Shown here: piece by piece, positions 58,303 through 64,000 of the stretch
Layout: every line of letters starts with the position of its first letter
Numbering within the stretch: the stretch's first letter is position 1
Source: CSP1-4 sp963777975
Lineage (GTDB): Bacteria; Chloroflexota; Limnocylindria; Limnocylindrales; CSP1-4
Direction of reading: 5' to 3'
NCBI GenBank assembly: GCA_963777975.1
Contig: CAVZSO010000011.1
Span: forward strand, 1-64,000
Length of the DNA: 64,000 bases
Notes under the pieces: generated by a model
Told to the model about the DNA's origin: nothing
Databases searched by the model: none
What the model saw: the letters and a program-made list of their open reading frames with translations, nothing else
Program-made: the position numbers and the translations under genes

Positions 58303-58392
58303 GAGTGGGTCTCCTTGGGCCAGGGGGACCGTCGATGTCCGCCGAGGCCTCCCACGGTATCGGCTCCGGCCGGCATGCGCCACACTTCGCCG

Positions 58393-58845
58393 ATGGCGCT
58401 GACCGTCGCTCGATGCCTCACCGAGCTCGCGGCAGCTGGCCTCTTCATCCCGGCCGATCAGCCGGTGGCGGCGATCGGCTGGGCGACCGTCGATCTCGAC
58501 CGGGCCGCGGCCGACCTGGCGGTCGAGGCCGGCATCGACGACAGCCTCGTCCGGCGGGTCCCGGACGACGAGGCGCTGGGCGCCGTCGCTCGTCGCATCG
58601 ACCTGGTCGACGGCGCGCTCCTCATCCTCGAGCCACGTACCGAGGGCCGCCTGGCGGCAGCGCTCGCCCGCCACGGAGAAGGCCCGGTCGCAGTCTACCT
58701 AGCCGCATCGGGACGGCCGGCATCGTCGGGCAGCACGTCGCGCAAGGCAGGGCGGCCGGCGGCTACCGCGGATCCCCTCGGCGGGCAGAGCCGGCTCGTC
58801 CGCCCGGCAGACCCGTGGGGGCCGTTCGTCCTCTACCATCATTCC
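58393..58845 (+). CDS. Hypothetical protein, stop codon not seen before the next gene
   Basis: The frame from ATG 58393 (LTVARCLTELAAAGLFIPAD, later VDGALLILEPRTEGRLAAAL) encodes a soluble alpha/beta protein of unknown family. It stays open into the acetyltransferase start at 58846 without a stop. From about 58700 on, the sequence looks non-coding (GSTSRKAGRPAATADPLGG), and another frame has a TAG there. A small indel near 58690 is therefore likely, giving a protein of about 102 residues. A genuine fusion of 295 residues is the alternative. It ends within a leaderless promoter of the next gene. Confidence 0.5.
58834..58839 (+). promoter_or_regulatory. -10 box of the GNAT gene (leaderless start)
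   Basis: TACCAT ends six bases before ATG 58846. It supports a separate gene start here rather than a fusion. Confidence 0.45.
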
Positions 58846-59280
58846 ATGACCGCCGGTCCGACCGTCCGCCCCGCCACCGATGCCGACGCCGAGGCCATCG
58901 CCACGCTCTTCACCGACGAGGGCTACCCGGCCGGGCCGAGCGACATCCGCGAGCGCCTCTCGCGCTTCGACTCGTCCTTCTCGACGGTACGCGTGGCCGA
59001 GCTGGGCGGCGACGTGGTCGGCTTCGTGGCGGTCCACGTCATGCCGCGGTTCGAACACGGCGACCGCATCGCTCGGATCCTGGCCATGATCGTCGATGCT
59101 GGCGTGCGTGAACGAGGCATCGGGCACCTCCTGATGGAGACGGCCGAGGCGATCGCCCGCGAGACCGGCTGCGCCTTCATCGAGATCACGGCCGGGCGCC
59201 ACCGTCCGGATGCGCAGCGGCTCTACGAAGCCGTCGGCTATGAGGCGGGCGTCGCGACGTACCTGCGCAAGCGCCTCTAG
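58846..59280 (+). CDS. GNAT family N-acetyltransferase
   Basis: 144 residues: TVRPATDADAEAIATLF at the N-terminus, the acetyl-CoA binding loop AMIVDAGVRERGIGHLLMET, and the C-terminal FIEITAGRHRPDAQRLYEAV with GY. This is the complete GNAT fold. The acceptor is unknown. It shares its frame with the preceding ORF but has its own TACCAT box six bases upstream. Confidence 0.85.
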   Translation: MTAGPTVRPATDADAEAIATLFTDEGYPAGPSDIRERLSRFDSSFSTVRVAELGGDVVGFVAVHVMPRFEHGDRIARILAMIVDAGVRERGIGHLLMETAEAIARETGCAFIEITAGRHRPDAQRLYEAVGYEAGVATYLRKRL

Positions 59281-59356
59281 TCCCGCGAAGGCGGCGCACG
59301 CCCGCGCCGCCACGTCGGCAGCTCGCGCGCGTGGAGCCCGAGTCGACCGCCCGTCG

Positions 59357-59362
59357 TATCGT
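59357..59362 (+). promoter_or_regulatory. -10 box of the LigD-polymerase gene (leaderless start)
   Basis: TATCGT ends six bases before ATG 59369. Confidence 0.45.
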
Positions 59363-59368
59363 TGCCGC

Positions 59369-60877
59369 ATGGCGTCCCGCAAGGAGATCCTCGAGATCGG
59401 CGGCCGCGAGGTCACGGTCTCCAATCCGGACAAGGTCTACTTCCCCCAGGCCGGCCACACCAAGCTCGACGTCGTGCGCTATTTCCTGGCCGTCGCCGAC
59501 GGCGCACTGGCCGGCGTGCGCGGCCGTCCGATGGCGCTCAAGCGCTTCGTCGACGGCATCGACCACGAGCCGTTCTTCCAGAAACGGGCACCGGAGAAGC
59601 GCCCGGATTGGATGCGCACGGCGACCCTGACCTTCCCGTCAGGCCGGACGGCCGACGAGATCGTCGTCGATGAGGCCGCCGGCCTGGCCTGGGTCGTCAA
59701 CCTCGGTTGCATCGACCTCAACCCGCACCCGGTCCGCGCCGACGACCTCGACCACCCCGACGAGCTTCGCGTCGACCTCGATCCCGTGCCCGGCGTGCCC
59801 TTCTCGCAGGTCCGCGAGGTCGCGCTCGTCATCCGTGAGGCGCTGGAGTCGGTCGGGCTCGTCGGCTGGCCCAAGACGTCCGGGTCGCGCGGCATCCACG
59901 TCAACGTCCGCATCGAACCTCGCTGGACCTATCCGCAAGTCCGCCGCGCGGCGCTCGCCCTGGCTCGCGATGTCGAGCGCCGAGCCCCGTCGATCGCGAC
60001 CAGCAAATGGTGGAAGGAGGAACGCCATGGCGTCTTCCTCGACTACAACCAGAACGCCAAGGACCGCACGGTCGCCTCGGCCTACTCGGTGCGCCCGACG
60101 CCCGACGCTCGTGTCTCGGCGCCACTGACCTGGGACGAGGTGCCCGACGCCGAGCTCGGCGATTTCACGCTGCTGTCGGTGCCGGACCGCTACGCGCGGA
60201 TCGGCGACCCCGGATCCGGCATCGACGATGCGGTGGGCTCGCTCGACGCGCTGCTCGAGCTGTCCGCGCGCGACGAGAAGGAGGGGCTGGGCGACGCGCC
60301 CTGGCCCCCCAACTACGCCAAGCAGGCGGGCGAGCCGCCCCGCGTCCAGCCGTCCAGAAAGCGACGCGCCGACGCTGACTACGAGGGTCGCGGCGTCGAT
60401 GGCGGGCCGCCACCCGAGGTCGCCGAGGCGCGAGCCGCCGCGGTCGCCGCGGGAGACCCTAATGCCGGCCTGCCGACCGAGTGGCCCGGGTCCACACCAG
60501 GGGCGGCCGCCGACCTGCCTGGCGCCCGCACGACACCATGGACCGGGACGCGACCGACGCCGACGGGCCGACGCAAGAGCACCGTACCGGTCATCGAGAT
60601 CGCGCGTGCCAAGGCGAAAGCTGACGCGTTGGCCGGCCTCGATCGATGGAAGGCACGGCATCCGGCGGTCGTCCCGCTCCTCGAGCCGGCCGACATCCTG
60701 GTCGATGGCATGCGCGGCCGCTCGTCGCTCTGGTATCGGGTGCGCGTCAACCTGATCCATGTGCCTGAGCCTGACCGCCCATCCCAGGAAGCGCTCGACC
60801 CCGACTACGACCCGATGACCGAGTGGATCCCGACCCCGAGCGGGCAGGCGGCGACACCCGTCGCCGACGAGGGCTGA
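59369..60877 (+). CDS. LigD polymerase-domain protein (archaeo-eukaryotic primase superfamily)
   Basis: 502 residues. The first ~300 residues are the LigD-type polymerase: VSNPDKVYFPQAGHTKLDVV, the catalytic Asp pair RVDLDP (Asp136, Asp138), KTSGSRGIHVNV with the nucleotide-binding His, and DYNQNAKDRTVASAYSVRPT. This domain fills and primes DNA ends in non-homologous end joining. Beyond it, a Pro/Ala/Arg-rich linker leads to a C-terminal segment (ADILVDGMRGRSSLWYRVRV) not in the classic domain. Ligase and nuclease domains are absent, and no Ku gene is in the window. The leaderless start is at ATG 59369. Confidence 0.9.
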   Translation: MASRKEILEIGGREVTVSNPDKVYFPQAGHTKLDVVRYFLAVADGALAGVRGRPMALKRFVDGIDHEPFFQKRAPEKRPDWMRTATLTFPSGRTADEIVVDEAAGLAWVVNLGCIDLNPHPVRADDLDHPDELRVDLDPVPGVPFSQVREVALVIREALESVGLVGWPKTSGSRGIHVNVRIEPRWTYPQVRRAALALARDVERRAPSIATSKWWKEERHGVFLDYNQNAKDRTVASAYSVRPTPDARVSAPLTWDEVPDAELGDFTLLSVPDRYARIGDPGSGIDDAVGSLDALLELSARDEKEGLGDAPWPPNYAKQAGEPPRVQPSRKRRADADYEGRGVDGGPPPEVAEARAAAVAAGDPNAGLPTEWPGSTPGAAADLPGARTTPWTGTRPTPTGRRKSTVPVIEIARAKAKADALAGLDRWKARHPAVVPLLEPADILVDGMRGRSSLWYRVRVNLIHVPEPDRPSQEALDPDYDPMTEWIPTPSGQAATPVADEG

Positions 60878-60920
60878 GCTTCGGGCTCCGCCACGACCGG
60901 GGAGGGATACCGGCGACGGC

Positions 60921-60926
60921 TAGACT
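60921..60926 (+). promoter_or_regulatory. -10 box of the YdeI-like gene (leaderless start)
   Basis: TAGACT ends seven bases before ATG 60934. Confidence 0.5.
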
Positions 60927-60933
60927 CTGGCCG

Positions 60934-61512
60934 ATGTCCGCCCTCGATGACGCGCCGGAGGTCCATGCGAACGATCCCGCCACCTGGCGTGCCTGGCTGG
61001 AGGCGAACCACCTGGTGGCTCGCGGCGCCTGGCTGCTGATGCGGCGCCAGCGAGCCGGTGGCGAGAGCATGGGCTATGAGGCGGCCGTCGAGGAGGCCCT
61101 CTGCTTCGGCTGGGTGGACAGCACGCGGCGCCCCGTGGATGACGAGCGCAACAAGCTCTACTTCGCGCCGCGCAAGCCGAAGAGTGCCTGGGCCGCGACC
61201 AACAAGGCGCGCGTCGAGCGGCTCATCAAGGACGGTCGGATGGCTCCTGCCGGCCTCGCGGCTATCGAGCTGGCCAGGGCGAACGGATCGTGGGAGACCC
61301 TCGACAGCACCGAACGCCTCGAGATCCCGGCGGACCTGGCGGCGGCACTCGACGCTCGCTCGCCGGCAGCCGCCAACTTCATGGGCTTCCCGCCCTCGGC
61401 GCGCAAGATCATGCTCGGGTGGGTCGCGATGGCGCGACGCTCGGAAACACGCGCGTCGAGGATCACGGAGATCGCCGATGCGGCGGCGAGGAACGAACGC
61501 GCCCGCCGCTGA
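60934..61512 (+). CDS. YdeI/OmpD-associated family protein
   Basis: 192 residues, soluble. Family pattern: WRAWLEANHLVARGAWLLM, EEALCFGWVDSTRRPVDDE, and YFAPRKPKSAWAATNKARVE, followed by AARSPAAANFMGFPPSARK-like and LGWVAMARRSETRASRITEI. Some YdeI relatives have been linked to stress or antimicrobial-peptide tolerance; the biochemical role is unknown. The start is fixed by the TAGACT box. Confidence 0.82.
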   Translation: MSALDDAPEVHANDPATWRAWLEANHLVARGAWLLMRRQRAGGESMGYEAAVEEALCFGWVDSTRRPVDDERNKLYFAPRKPKSAWAATNKARVERLIKDGRMAPAGLAAIELARANGSWETLDSTERLEIPADLAAALDARSPAAANFMGFPPSARKIMLGWVAMARRSETRASRITEIADAAARNERARR

Positions 61513-61593
61513 CCGCCGCCCGAGGACGGACCTCGGCACCCGGCACGCGGGAGCCCGACGCCCGGTCGAGGCGAGCTGATTGCGGGCATGGGC

Positions 61594-61599
61594 GATAAT
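61594..61599 (+). promoter_or_regulatory. -10 candidate of the TPR/cyclase gene
   Basis: GATAAT, five of six bases of the consensus. Transcription would start near 61606, leaving a leader of about 27 bases to ATG 61633 with AGGTTGGAT as a weak ribosome-binding site. An in-frame ATG at 61588 lies upstream of this box and is less likely. Confidence 0.45.
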
Positions 61600-61632
61600 C
61601 GCGGCCAGCCATCGACGCCACAGGTTGGATCC

Positions 61633-63606
61633 ATGTCGGTCGACACGCTCGGGTTGGGACGGGAGGCATTCCGTCGCCATGCGTGGAGTGAGGCGCTCGA
61701 GGCGTTCGCTGCGGCCGGACGGACGGCCGAACTGGCGCCCGATGACCTCGAGCTCGAAGGCGAAGCGGCCTGGTGGCTCGGCGATCCCGACACGGCTACG
61801 GACGCCATCGAGCGGGCGTTCGCGGCTCACCTCGATGCGGGTCAGACGGTCGCTGCTGCGCGGGTCGCGCTCCTTCTCACCTACCTCTCGTTTCGCCGTC
61901 TGGCGGGCTCGGTCGGCGCCAGCTGGCAGGCGCGGGCCGAACGATTGCTGGAAACCGAGCCAGAATCTGGCGTCAACGCGTGGCTCGAGATCACGCGCGC
62001 AGCCGGAGCCCACGCGCAGTCGGACCTGCCCGAAGCTGCCGCACATATCGACCGTGCGATCGAGATCGCGAGCGCGCACCAGGAAGCAGACGCTCACGGT
62101 CTGGCGCTCAGCTTCAAAGGCTCGCTCCAGATCGCCTGGGGCAACTGGCAGGACGGTCTGGCCTTGATCGACGAGGCCGCCGCAGCCGCGTCGTCCGGCA
62201 AGATCGGTGTGCGCTGGGCCAGCGACATCTACTGCAACACCATCGCCGCCTGCCGGGACGTGAGCGACTATCGCCGGGCAGCGCAATGGATCGATGAGGC
62301 CGAGCGCTGGATGCATCGGCAGTCGGTGGGGGGCTATCCGGGCATCTGCCGGGTCCATCGAGCGGAGCTCAAGATGCTACGCGGGCGGTGGCCGGAGGCT
62401 GAGCAGGAAGCTCGCCACGCCACGGAGGAGCTCGAGCTCTTCCGCATCATGGACGGCGTCGGCTTCGCCCACTATGAGGTCGGCGAAGTCAGGTTGCGGA
62501 TGGGTGACCTTGGCGCGGCCGCCGATGCCTTCGAGCGGGCCTACGAGCATGGGCACGACGCACAACCTGGCCTGGCGCTCCTCCAGCTCGCCCAGGGCGA
62601 CCTCGACGAAGCCGCCCGATCCATCGAGCGCGCGCTCGCCAGCGGCGGCAGCGGCGGTCCGCAGGCCGATCAGGCCAGGCGGGCGCGCTATCTCCCGGCG
62701 CGGGTCGAGATCGCGTTGGCCCAGCATGATGTCGAGACGGCGCGCATGGCAGCTACCGAGCTCGAAGCGCTCGCAGCACAGTTCGAGCGGCCGGCGTTCG
62801 TCGGTGCGGCGTTGACCGCCATGGGCGCCGTCGAGCTCGCCGCCGGCGACCATGCGCAGGCGGCTCGGATCCTCGACCGAGCATGGCGACAGTGGCAGGA
62901 GATCGAGCTGCCCTACGAGAGCGCCAGGAGCCGCGTGCTGTACGGCATGGCGCTGCTCGAGGGTGGCGAGGCGGCCGCCGCGCACCGCGACTTCCGAGCC
63001 GCGCGGACGATCTTCGAGCGGCTCGGAGCCGCGCGGGATCTGCACGAGGTGACCGGCCTGCTTGGCGACGAGCCGCCGGCCGAACGCGCGATCGTGCGCG
63101 TGTCGAAGACATTCATGTTCACCGACATCGTGACCTCGACGGATCTGGTCGGCCTCATCGGCGACGACGCCTGGGAGAAGCTGCTGCGCTGGCACGACCG
63201 GGAGCTCCGCCAGTCGATCGCCGAGCATCGAGGCGACGAGGTCCAGCACACGGGCGACGGGTTCTTCGTCGCCTTCGAGCAGGCGGGCGACGGCGTCGAG
63301 TGCGCCGTCGACATCCAGCGACGCCTGGTCCGCCATCGTCAGGAACACGGGTTCGCGCCGTACGTGCGTATCGGACTGCACACCGCCGAGGCGACGAGTC
63401 AGGGGGGTGACTTCTCCGGACGTGGGGTCCACATCGCCGCTCGCATCGGCGCCGCCGCGGGCGCGGCGGAGATCCTCATCTCCGAACCGGTCGTCGGCGC
63501 GCTGGGGACATCACGCTTCCCGATCTCGAGTGCGCGGGAGGTCCACCTCAAGGGCGTCAAGGAGCCGATGGAGGTCAGGACGGTCGACTGGAGCATGCCC
63601 GGCTGA
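61633..63606 (+). CDS. TPR-repeat protein with C-terminal class III cyclase domain
   Basis: 657 residues. The first ~470 residues are helical TPR-like repeats (AFRRHAWSEALEAFAAAGRT; QADAHGLALSFKGSLQIAWG; VRLRMGDLGAAADAFERAY). The last ~160 form a class III adenylate/guanylate cyclase domain: SKTFMFTDIVTSTDLV with the metal Asp, EVQHTGDGFFVAFEQ with the second Asp, VRIGLHTAEAT, and GRGVHIAARIGAAAGAAEIL. The transition-state Arg and Asn pattern (HIAARIG) is partly recognisable. It probably senses a ligand or partner with the TPR part and makes a cyclic nucleotide. The domain order is the reverse of that in the 54017 gene. Confidence 0.85.
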   Translation: MSVDTLGLGREAFRRHAWSEALEAFAAAGRTAELAPDDLELEGEAAWWLGDPDTATDAIERAFAAHLDAGQTVAAARVALLLTYLSFRRLAGSVGASWQARAERLLETEPESGVNAWLEITRAAGAHAQSDLPEAAAHIDRAIEIASAHQEADAHGLALSFKGSLQIAWGNWQDGLALIDEAAAAASSGKIGVRWASDIYCNTIAACRDVSDYRRAAQWIDEAERWMHRQSVGGYPGICRVHRAELKMLRGRWPEAEQEARHATEELELFRIMDGVGFAHYEVGEVRLRMGDLGAAADAFERAYEHGHDAQPGLALLQLAQGDLDEAARSIERALASGGSGGPQADQARRARYLPARVEIALAQHDVETARMAATELEALAAQFERPAFVGAALTAMGAVELAAGDHAQAARILDRAWRQWQEIELPYESARSRVLYGMALLEGGEAAAAHRDFRAARTIFERLGAARDLHEVTGLLGDEPPAERAIVRVSKTFMFTDIVTSTDLVGLIGDDAWEKLLRWHDRELRQSIAEHRGDEVQHTGDGFFVAFEQAGDGVECAVDIQRRLVRHRQEHGFAPYVRIGLHTAEATSQGGDFSGRGVHIAARIGAAAGAAEILISEPVVGALGTSRFPISSAREVHLKGVKEPMEVRTVDWSMPG

Positions 63607-63643
63607 CCGAGCAGCGTCCCATCTGCGGGGAGCTCGCGCTCTC

Positions 63644-64000
63644 TCAGCCGGAGAGCGACGTGCGATGGATCTCGCGGCTCGGACGATCGGCGGCCAGGAC
63701 GTCGAGCAGCGCTCGCCCCTTCGTCGTCCACGTCCGCGCCGTCCGCGGGCGACAGCGGATCGAGCGTCCGGATGTCCATCGTCGCGCGTTGGCGCTCACG
63801 CCGGACGCGCCAGGTGCCGCACACGATGCCATCGACGAGGATCGCGCCCAGGCCGATGGGCCGCTCGCCGAAGAGCATCTGCACCCGCTCGTCGGCGCCG
63901 AAACGGGACCGGTCTGCGTGGCCGAGGAGCACGTTGTCGTATTCCGGCAGGTAACGCACTGGCGCCGGCGTGTCCGAGTCTGGCCGAGGAGCGTCCGGCA
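63644..64000 (-). pseudogene. Winged helix DNA-binding domain-containing protein (DUF1006-like), 3' end only, reading frame broken
   Basis: The C-terminal part of a protein whose 5' end is outside the window. In one frame it reads VRYLPEYDNVLLGHADRSRF, GLGAILVDGIVCGTWRVRRE and DIRTLDPLSPADGADV. In another it reads RALLDVLAADRPSREIHRTS, ending at TGA 63644-63646. One indel near 63725 joins them. 'PEYDNVLL' and 'LVDGxVxGTWR' are typical of the winged-helix DNA glycosylase-like family (HTH_42). Only about 118 residues are seen, so function is uncertain. Its stop is 37 bases from the convergent TPR/cyclase gene. Confidence 0.65.

Overview
The window is 64 kb of very GC-rich bacterial chromosome with dense genes on both strands. 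It has two tRNA genes with encoded CCA, no rRNA, no insertion sequence and no CRISPR array. The gene set includes a standalone LigD-type polymerase, LLM flavin oxidoreductases, many acyl-CoA enzymes, class III cyclase/TPR regulators, a sortase, and a long MoxR/vWA operon. Many genes start at or within about 10 bases of a TANNNT -10 box, which suggests leaderless transcripts. Together this fits an uncultured Chloroflexota-like (Limnocylindria/Ellin6529-type) or actinobacterium-like lineage. That placement is inference, since no phylogenetic marker could be searched.

Layout. 1-6.3 kb: the end of an adenosine deaminase, a SufR-like regulator, and a cell-surface polymer locus (two glycerophosphotransferases, a glycerol-1-phosphate dehydrogenase, a cytidylyltransferase-like enzyme). 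6.3-11.1 kb: acyl-CoA dehydrogenase, TerB-like protein, LLM oxidoreductase and acyl-CoA synthetase. 11.2-14.2 kb: sortase, lipoprotein and an unknown cytosolic protein. 14.25-27.8 kb: an eight-gene minus-strand operon (membrane protein, ABC ATPase, ABC permease, Gly-Gln repeat protein, MoxR, DUF58, two vWA proteins), with 4-base overlaps at several of its junctions. 28-36.7 kb: DUF1015 protein, alpha/beta-hydrolase-like protein, tRNA-Glu, a DgcN/DgcA-type pair, a DNA methyltransferase, tRNA-Arg, a LiaF-like protein and an acetyltransferase. 36.9-48.4 kb: a small HTH protein, ammonium transporter, glutamate synthase, a two-component system and PEP carboxylase, which together cover ammonium uptake, assimilation and carbon replenishment. 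48.4-54 kb: class III aminotransferase, a bPH2/SHOCT protein, acyl-CoA dehydrogenase and a coupled GMC oxidoreductase. 54-64 kb: cyclase/ATPase/TPR regulator, an HTH regulator with a palindromic operator, a cupredoxin lipoprotein, an acetyltransferase, LigD polymerase, a YdeI-like protein, a TPR/cyclase protein and the end of a winged-helix protein.

A caution for every reader: about fifteen genes change reading frame once or more while the protein sequence on both sides of the break still looks intact. This looks more like single-base indels in the assembly than real gene decay, and it is densest in the first 6 kb. These genes are given here as single spans with the approximate break positions. 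Where the frame is broken, exact ends and starts are estimates.
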